DNA of 64,000 nt, from assembly GCA_027315315.1 (NCBI GenBank), contig DAHUYG010000038.1, positions 16,074 through 80,073 of the forward strand. Reading direction: 5' to 3'. The notes under the pieces are model-generated. The model was not told where the DNA came from, did not search any database, and saw only the letters and a list, made by a program, of their open reading frames with translations. The translations under genes were made by a program, and so were the position numbers. Positions within the stretch are counted from its first letter, which is position 1; each line of letters opens with the position of its first letter. Shown one piece after another: positions 1-9,843 of the stretch. Source of the DNA: Acidimicrobiaceae bacterium (GTDB taxonomy: Bacteria; Actinomycetota; Acidimicrobiia; Acidimicrobiales; RAAP-2).

Positions 1-202
1 ACGGTTGCCGGCCGCGCCCCGAGGGAGCTCCGCCGCGCTTGGTCGTCGACGCCGCTCGCTGCTGGTGACCACCGGACTGGGAGCGCTGCGCCTGCCCGGA
101 GCGTCCCCGCCCGCCGCGGCGGCGGCGTCGGCCCCCGCCCCCCGGCCGGGACCCGCCGCCCTGGGGATTGCCCCCGCTGTTCGGACGGTCAGAGTCGGGC
201 AT
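1..202 (-). CDS. N-terminal part of an Arg/Gly-rich protein, truncated by window edge
   Basis: Minus-strand frame open from ATG (cat at 200-202) to the window edge: MPDSDRPNSGGNPQGGGSRPGGGGRRRRRGGRGRSGQAQ...; low-complexity RGG-like; downstream of pimA. Confidence 0.4.
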   Translation of the reverse strand, partial: MPDSDRPNSGGNPQGGGSRPGGGGRRRRRGGRGRSGQAQRSQSGGHQQRAASTTKRGGAPSGRGRQP

Positions 203-239
203 CGGTCGCTCAGGCTACAGAACGACCGGAGGTCCCTTG

Positions 240-1319
240 TCACCGAGCGAGCACCCGCTCGTAGATTTCCACGTAGCGCCCGGCGAGCCGCTCCATCGAC
301 CACCCCTGGGCGTGGGCGAGCGCGGCGTTGAGGGCCCCGGGCGAGGCGCGCCCGGTCCCGAGCTCGGCCTCGGCGAGCGCCTCGTCCAGGGCAGAGGCCA
401 GGGCCGCCGGGTCCCCGGGCGCCACCAGCCGGGCGTGCCCGCCGGCCGCCTCGCGGTACCCCTCGATGTCCGAGGCGATGACCGAGCAGCGGGCGGCCAT
501 CGCCTCGAGCAGCACCACCCCGAAGGATTCGCCCCCGAGCGACGGAGCGACGAGCACCCGGGCGGCGGCGAGGCGCGTCGCCTTCTCGGCATCGTCGACC
601 GCCCCGAGCCAATGCAGCGAGTCGCTCGCCGGGTGCCGGCGGCGCAGCTCGGCGGTGGCCGGCCCCTCGCCGATCACCCACAGCTCGGCGGGTCGGGTCC
701 GGCGCTCGAACGCCTCGAGGAGGACGGCCAGGCCCTTGCGCCGTTCGTGGCGACCGACGAAGACGACGCTCGGCTTGTCGGCCCGGGCCGGCGTCGCCCC
801 GGCGTAGGAGTCGAGATCGACCCCGTTGAAGAGGACCTCGAACTCGCCCCCGGCGAAACGGGCCACGTTGTCGCGGGCCGACTCGGAGACCGCGCACCGG
901 GCCGCCAGCCGGCGCGAGACGAGGCGGACCGCCGGCCGCAGCACGCGGTACAGGGCGCTCGAGCCGTTGCGGTGGAAGGTCCCCACCACCGGGGCCCGGG
1001 TGCGCAGCAGGCACCCGTAGTTGATGAGCGGGGCGAGCGGCTCGTGGAGGTGGACGACGTCGGGCCGGACCGAGTCGAGCGCCCGGGCGGCCCGGACCGC
1101 TGCGAGCGGCGACAGGGCGAGCGGTGCCACCGAACCGTTCGCCCGCACCCCGAGCGAGCGCCCGAGGGTGACCTCGCCGTCCGATCGACCCGGCGGGCCC
1201 GGAGAGAGCACCACCACCTCGTGGCCGAGGCCCCGCAGTGCCCGGGCGAGCCCGCGCACCTGGCCCTGGACCCCGCCGGGGACCCCGAGGTCATAGGGCG
1301 AGACCATCGCCACCCGCAT
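240..1319 (-). CDS. pimA: Phosphatidyl-myo-inositol mannosyltransferase (GT4, PimA-like)
   Basis: MRVAMVSPYDLGVPGGVQGQVRGLARAL start and GT4 core (GRHERRKGLAVLLEAF, APSLGGESFGVVLLEAMA); operon with patA and pgsA. Confidence 0.9.
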   Translation of the reverse strand: MRVAMVSPYDLGVPGGVQGQVRGLARALRGLGHEVVVLSPGPPGRSDGEVTLGRSLGVRANGSVAPLALSPLAAVRAARALDSVRPDVVHLHEPLAPLINYGCLLRTRAPVVGTFHRNGSSALYRVLRPAVRLVSRRLAARCAVSESARDNVARFAGGEFEVLFNGVDLDSYAGATPARADKPSVVFVGRHERRKGLAVLLEAFERRTRPAELWVIGEGPATAELRRRHPASDSLHWLGAVDDAEKATRLAAARVLVAPSLGGESFGVVLLEAMAARCSVIASDIEGYREAAGGHARLVAPGDPAALASALDEALAEAELGTGRASPGALNAALAHAQGWSMERLAGRYVEIYERVLAR

Positions 1320-1329
1320 GCTCAGTCGC

Positions 1330-2295
1330 TCACCTGGAGCGGCGGGCCCGCTCGGCCTCGAAGTCGCTCGGCCAGGCCGGCTGGAACATGTGCCACTGCT
1401 CGGGCGCCCGGCGGATGTAGTCCTCGAACTCGCGGGCGATGGCCTGGGTGATCCGGGCGACGTCGGTGCGGAACGAGCCGGTCCGGGTGGTGTCGATCGG
1501 GCCGCGGATCACGGCGAGGTGGCCAAGGGCGGGCCCGATGTAGACGGCGGTCGCCACGAGCACGGCGCCGGTCCGCATGGCAAGGGTGGCCGGCCCGGCC
1601 GGGAAGGTCGTCGTCTCCCCGAAGAACTCGACTTCGACACCGCTGCCAACGAGATCCCGGTCGCACAACAGGCCCACGAGGCCCCCGGAGCGAAGCGTCT
1701 TGATCAGCGCCGCGCTCGCGTCCTTGTCGAGCGGGACGATCCGCAGCCCCATCGCCCGGCGCTGCTCGATGAACCACTCGAAGAGCTCGGGAGGGTCGAG
1801 CACCTCGGCCACCGAGGTCATGGGGTAGCCGACGGAATCGAGCCACGAGCCGCCCCACTCCCAGCTCCCGACGTGGGGCAGGGCCATCACCACCCCGTTG
1901 CCCTGCGCCATGGCCTTGTCGAGGATCTCCCGGCCCTCGACCGCGAAGCGCGAGTCGACGAGCTCCTTGGAGAGCTTGGGCAGCCGGGCGCCCTCCACCC
2001 AGTAGCGGGCGTAGGCGAGATAGGCCTCGCGGGTCTTGGCTGCGAGCAGCCGGTCGTCGGGCTCTGCGCCCGTGGTGTCGCGCAGTACCCGTCGGAGATG
2101 CTCGACGCGCATGCGCACCGTCATGGAGTGCCCCCGTCGCATGGCGAGGGCGACGGCCGCGGCGGCGGCCCGTGCCGCGGGCTCGGGGAGGTTGCGCAGG
2201 CAGCGTGCGAGCCCCGTGTAGAGGTAGAAGGCGGTGCGCTTGCGCGCCCGGTACCGGAGCGAGGCCATCGGCGCCCGAAGCTCGGCTGGACTCAA
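1330..2295 (-). CDS. Phosphatidylinositol mannoside acyltransferase / lipid A acyltransferase-like
   Basis: LpxL/HtrB-like motifs (ALPHVGSWEWGG, GLLCDRDLVGSGVEVEFFGE); between pimA and pgsA; start may be the internal Met (MASLRYRARK). Confidence 0.87.
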   Translation of the reverse strand: MSPAELRAPMASLRYRARKRTAFYLYTGLARCLRNLPEPAARAAAAAVALAMRRGHSMTVRMRVEHLRRVLRDTTGAEPDDRLLAAKTREAYLAYARYWVEGARLPKLSKELVDSRFAVEGREILDKAMAQGNGVVMALPHVGSWEWGGSWLDSVGYPMTSVAEVLDPPELFEWFIEQRRAMGLRIVPLDKDASAALIKTLRSGGLVGLLCDRDLVGSGVEVEFFGETTTFPAGPATLAMRTGAVLVATAVYIGPALGHLAVIRGPIDTTRTGSFRTDVARITQAIAREFEDYIRRAPEQWHMFQPAWPSDFEAERARRSR

Positions 2296-3119
2296 GAAGG
2301 TGCGTCGCTCGACGGGCGTCCGACCCGCACCCGGCGGTTGCCGGCCCGCCGGAGGCGCCCGCTCCGGCTGGCGAGCGGGGCCTCAGAGCGACGGGCCCGC
2401 CAGCGCGCCGCCGGCTGGGCGCTGCGCCCGGAACGCTCCCCCGAGGCCCGCGCCTCTCGCCGGGCGCGCCAGCGGGAGTCGACCCTCGCCTCGCGCCAGC
2501 GGGAACGCCCGGTGCGATCGGCCACCACGCGGGGCGGGCCCTCGGCTTGGCGCCAGGCCCGGGCGAAGCGGCCGAGCGCGGTCGCGCTCGTCAGGCCGAG
2601 GAGGACCCAGAGGTCCGGGAGGAGGAGCGACGAGCTGATGAAGCCGGCGCCGAGGAGGATCATGCGCTCGGCCCGCTCCATGAGCCCCCCGGTGGCCCCG
2701 CCGATGCCGAGGGCGTCGGCCTTGGCCCGCTGGTAGGAGATGAGCGAGGTCACGCCCAAGATCGCGAGCGGCAAGAGCACGAGGTGGCCCCGGTGGGTCG
2801 AGACCAGGTACCAGCTCACGCCGCCCATCAACAGCGCGTCGCTCACCCGGTCGACCACCGAGTCGAAGAAGGCGCCGCGCACCGAGGTCGTCCCGGCGGC
2901 CTTGGCGACGGGGCCGTCCAGCAGGTCGTGCAGCCCGGTCAAGGTGAGCAGGAAGATCGCGATAACGAGGTGGCCGGTCGCAACCATCCAGGCCGTCGCC
3001 ATCGCCGAGACGAGGCCGGTCGCCGTGAGCACGTCCGCGGTGACCCCGTGCCGATGCAGTGCGGCCCCGACGGGACCGGTGCGCCGGTCGACCGCCTCGC
3101 GCCAGCGACCATCGAACAT
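2292..3119 (-). CDS. pgsA: CDP-alcohol phosphatidyltransferase (phosphatidylinositol phosphate synthase-like) with Arg-rich C-terminal tail
   Basis: DLLDGPVAKAAGTTSVRGAFFDSVVDRVSD = CDP-OH-P signature DGx2ARx8Gx3Dx3D-like; C-terminal ~85 aa Arg/Ala/Ser-rich. Confidence 0.85.
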   Translation of the reverse strand: MFDGRWREAVDRRTGPVGAALHRHGVTADVLTATGLVSAMATAWMVATGHLVIAIFLLTLTGLHDLLDGPVAKAAGTTSVRGAFFDSVVDRVSDALLMGGVSWYLVSTHRGHLVLLPLAILGVTSLISYQRAKADALGIGGATGGLMERAERMILLGAGFISSSLLLPDLWVLLGLTSATALGRFARAWRQAEGPPRVVADRTGRSRWREARVDSRWRARREARASGERSGRSAQPAARWRARRSEAPLASRSGRLRRAGNRRVRVGRPSSDAPS

Positions 3120-3289
3120 GTCCCATCAAGGGTACCACCGGGGTCCCGGTGCACCCCCGGGACGAGCGGAAACGACGGGCGCGTCCGGTGCGAGCGACCC
3201 TATGCTCGACGACGACGACGCCCCTCCCGCCCGGCCCGACGCGGCCAGGGAGCGGACGCTCGCACGGGAGATCCAGGGGAGGTGGGGCC

Positions 3290-5323
3290 GTGGCGACGCT
3301 CTCGCCATCGTCGATCCGCAACGTGTGCCTGATCGGGCACCACGGGGCGGGCAAGACCGCGCTGGCCGAGGCGCTCCTCGCGGTGACCGGGACCATCCCT
3401 CGCCTCGGCTCGGTGGAGAAGGGCACGACGGTCTGCGACTTCGAGCCCGAGGAGACCCAGCGCCAGCTCTCGGTCTCGCTCGCCATCGCCCCCTTCGAGC
3501 TCGACGGCGTCAAGGTCAACCTCCTCGACGTGCCGGGCTACCCGGACTTCTCGGCGGAGCTGGCGATCGCGCTCGCGATGAGCGACCTCGCCGTGCTCGT
3601 GGTGAGCGCGACCGACGGGGTCCAGGGGCAGACCGAGGAGGCCTGGCGCGCCGCGGCGGCCGCCGGTGTGCCGCGCATGATCGTGGTGTCAAAGCTCGAC
3701 CGCGAGCGGGCCGACTTCGAGCGGGTGCTCGGCGAGATCCGCTCGGCCTTCGGCGCCGGGGTCGCGCCGGTCGAGCTGCCGATCGGGACCGAGGCCGCCT
3801 TCCGGGGCGTGATCGATCTCCTCGACGACACCGCCACGCTCTATGACCCCTCGGCGACCCCGCCGGCCAGGGGTTCTGAGGGCCCGATCCCCGAGGACCT
3901 CGCGAACCACGAGCACGAGGTCCACGAGCAGTTGGTCGAGGGGATCGTCGTCGCCGACGACGATCTCATGGCCCGCTACCTCGAGGGCGAGCCGATCGAG
4001 CGCAGCGAGCTGCAGAAGGCCCTGGCCTCGGGCATCGGGTCGGCGAGCGTCTTCCCGGTCCTGTGCGCGTCGGCGGTCTCGGGGGTCGGCGTGGACCGCC
4101 TGGCCAACGTCCTGGTCGAGCTGGCGCCGCCGGCCGACCACCGCTACCCGGTCGAGGTGCTGGCCGGGGACACGACGAGCGAGGTCGACTGCGACCCCCA
4201 GGGCCAACCGCTGCTCGTCGTGTGCAAGACGCTCTCGGACCAGCACGCCGGGCGCATCTCTCTCTGCAAGGTGGTCTCGGGCACCATCCGGCCCGACACC
4301 GTGCTCGTGAACACGAGGACCCGGTCCGAGGAGCGCCTCCACGTCCTCGAGCTGCTGCGGGGCCACGCGACAGCGCCATTGGCCGAGGCGGTGGCCGGCG
4401 ACTTCGTGGCGGTCCCCCGCCTGAGCGGGACCAGGACCGGCGATACGCTGGCCCCGAAGGGCTCGCCGGTCTCCTTCGCCTTCCCCGACCCCGACCCGCC
4501 GGCCCTCCGGGCGGCCGTCAAGCCGAGCTCGCGGGCCGATGAGGACAAGCTCATGACCTCGCTCCAGCGCCTGGCCGAGGAGGACCCCTCGATCGACGTG
4601 ACGCGGATCGACGAGACCCATCAGACCGTGCTCGGCTCGGCGGGCGAGGTGCACCTCTCGATCACCCTCGAGCGCCTCACCCGCAAGTTCGGGGTCCACG
4701 TCGAGCGCGAGGAGGTCATCGTCCCCTACCGCGAGACGGTCACCCAGGCCTCCGAGGCCGAGGGCCGCTACAAGAAGCAGACCGGCGGCCACGGCCAGTT
4801 CGGGGTGGTGCACCTGCGCATCGAGCCCTTGGCGCGCGGCGAGGGGTTCCAGTTCCACGACGAGGTGGTGGGCGGGGCGATCCCCCGCCAGTACATCCCG
4901 GCCGTGGAGAAGGGCGTCATGGAGGCGATGGAACAGGGCGGCCAGTTCGGCTACCGGGTCGTCGACGTCTCGGTCACCTGTGACGACGGCAAGTACCACT
5001 CGGTCGACTCCTCGGAGATGAGCTTCAAGATGGCGGGCGCGCTCGCGTTCAAGACCGCGCTCGAGAAGGCCGGCGGGGTCGTGCTCGAGCCCATCTCACG
5101 GCTCGTGGTGACGGTGCCGGCCGAGCTCCAGGGCGACGTGCTCGGGGACCTGCACGCGAAGCGCGGCCGGGTGCAGGGCACCGAGTCGGCCGACGGGTTG
5201 CAGACCATCACCGCCCTCGTGCCGACCGCCGAGCTCTCGCGCTACGCGGTCGACCTGCGCGCGATCACCGGCGGTCGCGGCCACTTCCAGGCCGCCCACG
5301 ACCACTACGACGTCAAGCCCTGA
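3290..5323 (+). CDS. Elongation factor G-like GTPase (FusA2-type)
   Basis: GHHGAGKTALAEALL, DVPGYPDFSAEL, VSKLDRERADF motifs and EF-G domains IV/V; GTG start inferred at 3290. Confidence 0.88.
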   Translation: MATLSPSSIRNVCLIGHHGAGKTALAEALLAVTGTIPRLGSVEKGTTVCDFEPEETQRQLSVSLAIAPFELDGVKVNLLDVPGYPDFSAELAIALAMSDLAVLVVSATDGVQGQTEEAWRAAAAAGVPRMIVVSKLDRERADFERVLGEIRSAFGAGVAPVELPIGTEAAFRGVIDLLDDTATLYDPSATPPARGSEGPIPEDLANHEHEVHEQLVEGIVVADDDLMARYLEGEPIERSELQKALASGIGSASVFPVLCASAVSGVGVDRLANVLVELAPPADHRYPVEVLAGDTTSEVDCDPQGQPLLVVCKTLSDQHAGRISLCKVVSGTIRPDTVLVNTRTRSEERLHVLELLRGHATAPLAEAVAGDFVAVPRLSGTRTGDTLAPKGSPVSFAFPDPDPPALRAAVKPSSRADEDKLMTSLQRLAEEDPSIDVTRIDETHQTVLGSAGEVHLSITLERLTRKFGVHVEREEVIVPYRETVTQASEAEGRYKKQTGGHGQFGVVHLRIEPLARGEGFQFHDEVVGGAIPRQYIPAVEKGVMEAMEQGGQFGYRVVDVSVTCDDGKYHSVDSSEMSFKMAGALAFKTALEKAGGVVLEPISRLVVTVPAELQGDVLGDLHAKRGRVQGTESADGLQTITALVPTAELSRYAVDLRAITGGRGHFQAAHDHYDVKP

Positions 5324-5363
5324 CCGGCTGCTGGCCGAAGACCGCGGCGAGCGGGGACCGTCG

Positions 5364-6140
5364 ATGCGCGTCGAGCTGATCGCTCCGGAGGGGCTGCCGG
5401 TCTTCGGGCGCGGCGACGACCTGGCGCGGCTCTTGCTCGACGCGCTGGCGCGCGAGCACGAGTCGCTCGTCGAGCGCGACGTCGTGGTGGTGACGGCCAA
5501 GGTGCTGTCTAAGGTGCAAGGAAGGGTCCTCGACCTCGCGACGGTGGTCCCGAGCGAGCGGGCGCTGGGCCTCGGGGCGCTAACCGAGAAGGACCCGAGG
5601 CTGGTCGAGGTGGTGCTGCGCGAGAGCACCGAGGTCCTGCGGGCCCGCCCGGGGAACCTCCTCGTCCGGCACCGCAACGGCTGGATCTCGGGCATGGCCG
5701 GGGTCGACCGGTCGAACCTCGGCGACGAGGAGCGCGTCCTGCTCCTGCCCGAGGACCCCGACGGGAGCGCCGAGGCCCTCCGGGCACGCCTGTTGGAGCT
5801 CGCAGGCGTCGAGGTCGGGGTCGTCGTCAGCGACTCGCACGGCCGCCCCTTTCGCATCGGGAATACCGGCGTCGCGCTCGGGGCCGCCGGCATCTGTTCG
5901 GTGCGGCGTCTCGAGGGCCAGCCCGACCTCTTCGGCCGGCCGCTCACCGGGGCGTCGATCGTGCCCACGGCCGATCTTTTGGCCTCCGCCGCCATCCTGC
6001 TCGCCGGCGAGGCCGACGAGGGTCGGCCGGTCGTCGTCGTCCGCGGGCTCGATCTCGGGAGCGACCCGAGCGCGGCGGCCGAGCTCATCCGACCCGCCGG
6101 CTCCGACCTCTTCGCGTCGCCCGATCGCGACTACCGCTGA
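5364..6140 (+). CDS. cofE: Coenzyme F420-0:L-glutamate ligase (CofE/FbiB N-terminal domain only)
   Basis: VVVTAKVLSKVQGR, SDSHGRPFRIGNTGVALG motifs; ends after ligase domain (258 aa). Confidence 0.87.
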   Translation: MRVELIAPEGLPVFGRGDDLARLLLDALAREHESLVERDVVVVTAKVLSKVQGRVLDLATVVPSERALGLGALTEKDPRLVEVVLRESTEVLRARPGNLLVRHRNGWISGMAGVDRSNLGDEERVLLLPEDPDGSAEALRARLLELAGVEVGVVVSDSHGRPFRIGNTGVALGAAGICSVRRLEGQPDLFGRPLTGASIVPTADLLASAAILLAGEADEGRPVVVVRGLDLGSDPSAAAELIRPAGSDLFASPDRDYR

Positions 6141-6156
6141 GGGGCGGGGCCGGTCC

Positions 6157-6669
6157 TCAGCGGCCCCAGGCGGCGTGCCGCTTCTCCCAGGCGACGGGGA
6201 GCGACTCGGGGATCACCCGGACGCCCGCCACCGAGGTCATGAAGTTGGTATCGCCGGACCACCGGGGCACCACGTGGAGGTGCAGGTGCCGCGGGATGCC
6301 GGCGCCGGCGGCCCGCCCGAGATTGGCGCCCATGTTCATCCCCTCGGGCCGATAGGCGACGCGCAGCGCCCGCAGCGCCGCCCGGGTCGTCGCCCACAGC
6401 TCGGCCGACTCGTCCTCACCCAGCTCCTCGGGGTCCTCCACGTGCGCGAGCGGCAGCACCAACAGGTGCCCGCTCGCATAGGGGTACGCGTTCAAGACGG
6501 CGAAGCACGTCTTGCCCCGGTGCACGACGCCGTTGTCCGGACTTGGCGGACCGCTCCCTGCGATCGCGCAGAAGACGCAGCCGCCGTCCTCGCCCCGGCG
6601 CTCGGCCTCGGTCGCCCGCGCCACGTACTCGTGGCGCCAGCCCGCCCAGAGCTGCTCGAGGCCGCTCAC
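6157..6669 (-). CDS. HIT family hydrolase/AP4A phosphorylase-like
   Basis: CVFCAI...HLHLHVVPRW histidine triad; adjacent to thrS. Confidence 0.92.
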   Translation of the reverse strand: MSGLEQLWAGWRHEYVARATEAERRGEDGGCVFCAIAGSGPPSPDNGVVHRGKTCFAVLNAYPYASGHLLVLPLAHVEDPEELGEDESAELWATTRAALRALRVAYRPEGMNMGANLGRAAGAGIPRHLHLHVVPRWSGDTNFMTSVAGVRVIPESLPVAWEKRHAAWGR

Positions 6670-8672
6670 GAGCCGGCTGCCGCCGCCTTGGGCTGGGGTC
6701 CGGTCGCGCGCGTGGCGACCTCCTCGGTGACCTCTGCGACGAAGCGCTCGAGCGGCACGCCGCGCTCGTCGCGCTCGGCGCCCCGGCGGTTCACCCCGAT
6801 GGTGCCGGCCTCGACGTCGCGGTCCCCCACCACCACGACGTGGGGGATCTTCTGGGTCTTGGCCCGCGCCACGCGCGCCCCCACCCCCGAGTCGGCCGAA
6901 TCGACCGTGGCCCGCAGCCCCGCCCCCACGAGGCGCGCCAGCACCGCCTCGGCGTAGGGCTGGTTGTCGGCCTTGACCGGCAGCACGCGCACCTGCTCGG
7001 GCATGAGCCAGGTGGGCAGGGCGCCCGCGTAGTGCTCGAGGAGGATGGCGAGGAACCGCTCGACCGAGCCGAAGAGCGCTCGGTGCAACATGACCGGGCG
7101 GTGCCGGGCGTTGTCCGACCCCACGTACTGGAGGCCGAAGCGCTGGGGCAGCTGGAAGTCGACCTGGATGGTCGACACCTGCCAGGTGCGGCCGATCGCG
7201 TCGCGGGCCTGGACCGAGATCTTCGGGCCGTAGAAGGCGCCGCCGCCCGGGTCAAGGACGAGCTCGAGCCCGGCGCTGCGGGCGGCCACCTCCAGCGCCT
7301 CGGTCGCGACCTCCCACTCCTCGTCGGTCCCGAGCGCCTTGTCCTCGGGCTTGGTCGACAGCTCGAGGTAGAAGTCCTCGAGTCCGAAGTCGCGCAGCAT
7401 CCCGAGCACGAAGCCGAGGAGCGAGTCGATCTCGGCCGGCATCTGCTCGAGCGCGCAGAAGATGTGCGAGTCGTCCATCGTGAGGCCGCGGACCCGGGTG
7501 AGCCCGTGGACCACGCCCGACAGCTCGTAGCGGTAGACGACCCCGAACTCGAAGAGCCGCATCGGCAGCTCCCGGTAGGACCGCTGGCGCGACTGGTAGA
7601 TGAGGATGTGGAACGGGCAGTTCATGGGCTTCAGGTAGTAGAGCTGCCCGCCGTCGAGCTCCATCGGCGGGTACATCCCCTCGGCGAAGGACACGAGATG
7701 CCCCGACACCTCGAAGAGCTCGCGCTTGGTGATGTGGGGTGTGGCGACGAAGAGGTAGCCGCCCTCCTCGTGGCGCCGCCGGGAGTAGTCCTCCATGACC
7801 CGGCGGATCATGCCGCCCTTCGGGTGGAAGACCGGGAGCCCCGAGCCGATCTCCTCGGGGAACGAGAACAGGTCGAGCTCGGCGCCGATCTTGCGGTGGT
7901 CGCGCCGTTCGGCCTCCTCCAGGCGGTGCAGGTGTTCGGCCAGGGCCGCCTTGGACTCCCAGGCGGTGCCGTAGATGCGCTGGAGCTGGGGACGCTTCTC
8001 GTCGCCGCGCCAGTAGGCCCCGGCCACCCGGGTGAGCGAGAAGTGGCCGAGGCGGCCGGTCGAGGGCACGTGGGGGCCCCGGCACAGATCGACGAAGTCC
8101 TCGCCGTTGGCATACGTCGAGATCGCAGCGGCGCCGTCGGACGCCGCGGCGTCGTGCTCCTCGGCCCCGTCGCGGACCGCCTCGATGATCTCGCGCTTGA
8201 AGGGCTGGTCCCGGAAGATCACGAGCGCCTCGTCGATCGTGTGCTCGCTGCGGACGAAGGGCTGGTCCGAGGCGATGATCTCGCGCATCGCCTCGTCGAC
8301 CCGGCCGAGGTCCTCCTCGCTGAAGTGCGCGCCCCCCGGCAGCTCGAAGTCGTAGTAGAAGCCGTCCTCGATGGCCGGTCCGATCGCGTAGTGCGCGCCG
8401 GGCCACAGGCGCAGAACCGCCTGGGCCATGACGTGCGCGGTCGAGTGGCGGATGACGTCGCGGCCGGGCCCCGTCGCATCGGTGACGATCGCGACCTCGG
8501 CTCCGTCGGGCAGCACCGTCGCCAGGTCGACCTCGGCGCCGTCCACCGTCGCGGCCACCGCCGCCTTGGCCAGGCCGCTCCCGATCGACCGGGCGAGCTC
8601 GCCGGCCGTCGTGCCCGCTGCCAGCACCTTGTCGGAGCCGTCGGGGAGCCGGATCGAGATGTCGCCTGCCAT
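6666..8672 (-). CDS. thrS: Threonine--tRNA ligase
   Basis: TGS domain, HSTAHVMAQAV, MNCPFHILIYQSRQRSYRELPMR, class II aaRS motifs. Confidence 0.97.
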   Translation of the reverse strand: MAGDISIRLPDGSDKVLAAGTTAGELARSIGSGLAKAAVAATVDGAEVDLATVLPDGAEVAIVTDATGPGRDVIRHSTAHVMAQAVLRLWPGAHYAIGPAIEDGFYYDFELPGGAHFSEEDLGRVDEAMREIIASDQPFVRSEHTIDEALVIFRDQPFKREIIEAVRDGAEEHDAAASDGAAAISTYANGEDFVDLCRGPHVPSTGRLGHFSLTRVAGAYWRGDEKRPQLQRIYGTAWESKAALAEHLHRLEEAERRDHRKIGAELDLFSFPEEIGSGLPVFHPKGGMIRRVMEDYSRRRHEEGGYLFVATPHITKRELFEVSGHLVSFAEGMYPPMELDGGQLYYLKPMNCPFHILIYQSRQRSYRELPMRLFEFGVVYRYELSGVVHGLTRVRGLTMDDSHIFCALEQMPAEIDSLLGFVLGMLRDFGLEDFYLELSTKPEDKALGTDEEWEVATEALEVAARSAGLELVLDPGGGAFYGPKISVQARDAIGRTWQVSTIQVDFQLPQRFGLQYVGSDNARHRPVMLHRALFGSVERFLAILLEHYAGALPTWLMPEQVRVLPVKADNQPYAEAVLARLVGAGLRATVDSADSGVGARVARAKTQKIPHVVVVGDRDVEAGTIGVNRRGAERDERGVPLERFVAEVTEEVATRATGPQPKAAAAGS

Positions 8673-8717
8673 GCGCCAGGGTACCGTTCGCCCGCCAGGC
8701 CGAAGAAAGCCGCGCGC

Positions 8718-9842
8718 CTAGAGCGCGACCCCGAGCAGTGCGGCGCCCGCCACCACCGGGCGACCGGCGCCGGCCAACGCATCGAGGGCACCGAGCGCGC
8801 CGGGCGAGTCGAGGTCCTCGTCGAGAAGGCGCCCGACCGCGTCGGCCGACTCGTCCAAGCCGCCGACCGGGGGCCCGCGCCAGCGCTCGAGGCGTGCCGC
8901 GGCCTCGTCCATGTCCGACGCGACCCACTGCCAGTCGGCCCGGTAGTGGTGGGCGAGCAATGCGAGGCGGACGGCCGCCGGCTCGTACTCCTTCAAGAGG
9001 TCCGAGACGAACACGAGGTTGCCGAGCGACTTGGACATCTTCGTGCCGTCCAGTCCGACCAACCCGACGTGCAGCCAGTGCCGGGCGAGCGGCCGGCCGG
9101 TCACCGCCTCGGCCTGGGCGACCTCGCACTCGTGGTGCGGGAAGACGAGGTCCCGGCCGCCGCCGTGGATGTCGATGGTGTCGCCGAGCTCCCGGCGCAC
9201 GAGGGCCGAGCACTCGATGTGCCAGCCCGGCCGGCCCGGTCCCCAGCGCGACTCCCACGCCGGCTCGTCGGGCAGCGAGGGCTGCCACAGCACGAAGTCG
9301 AGCGGGTTGCGCTTGTTCGGGTCGCCGGGGTTCCCGCCATGCTCCGCCGCGAGGCGCAGCATGGTGTCGCGGTCATAGCCGCTGAGCGCCCCGAAGCGGC
9401 CGAAGGTGCTGACATCGAAGTACACGGCGCCCCCGGACTGGTATGCGTGCCCCGAGTCGAGGACCGCCCCGATGAGCGAGAGGATCTCGGGGATAGCCGA
9501 GGTGGCGCGGGGCTCCGAATAGGCCGCCAGCAGCCCGAGGGCCCCCATGTCCGAGTCGAACCGGGCCATCTCCTCGGCGGCGAGGTCGAGGTAGTGGACG
9601 CCGAGCTCGCGCGCCTTGCGCAGGATGTCGTCGTCGACGTCGGTCACGTTGCGCACGCAGCGGGTTTCGTGACCGAGGTCCCGGAGGCGCCGCTGGAGCA
9701 GATCGAAGGTCAGATAGACCGCCGCGTGCCCGAGGTGCGCGGCGTCATAGGGCGTGATGCCGCAGGTGTACATCGTGACCGGGCCGCTTGGCACGAACTC
9801 GACGACCCCCCGGCGTGCCGTGTCGAACAGCCGCATCGACAA
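8718..9842 (-). CDS. mshC: Cysteine:1D-myo-inositol 2-amino-2-deoxy-alpha-D-glucopyranoside ligase (MshC-like CysRS paralogue)
   Basis: MYTCGITPYDAAHLGHAAVYLTFDLLQRRLRDLGHETRCVRNVTDVDDDIL; KMSKS; lacks CysRS anticodon-binding domain. Confidence 0.85.
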   Translation of the reverse strand: MSMRLFDTARRGVVEFVPSGPVTMYTCGITPYDAAHLGHAAVYLTFDLLQRRLRDLGHETRCVRNVTDVDDDILRKARELGVHYLDLAAEEMARFDSDMGALGLLAAYSEPRATSAIPEILSLIGAVLDSGHAYQSGGAVYFDVSTFGRFGALSGYDRDTMLRLAAEHGGNPGDPNKRNPLDFVLWQPSLPDEPAWESRWGPGRPGWHIECSALVRRELGDTIDIHGGGRDLVFPHHECEVAQAEAVTGRPLARHWLHVGLVGLDGTKMSKSLGNLVFVSDLLKEYEPAAVRLALLAHHYRADWQWVASDMDEAAARLERWRGPPVGGLDESADAVGRLLDEDLDSPGALGALDALAGAGRPVVAGAALLGVAL

Positions 9843-9843
9843 C

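Noticed and set aside
168-1451. Long plus-strand ORF (427 aa) opposite pimA
   Set aside because: Antisense shadow ORF from high GC; protein is low-complexity Arg/Pro/Gly and the minus strand has a clear PimA.
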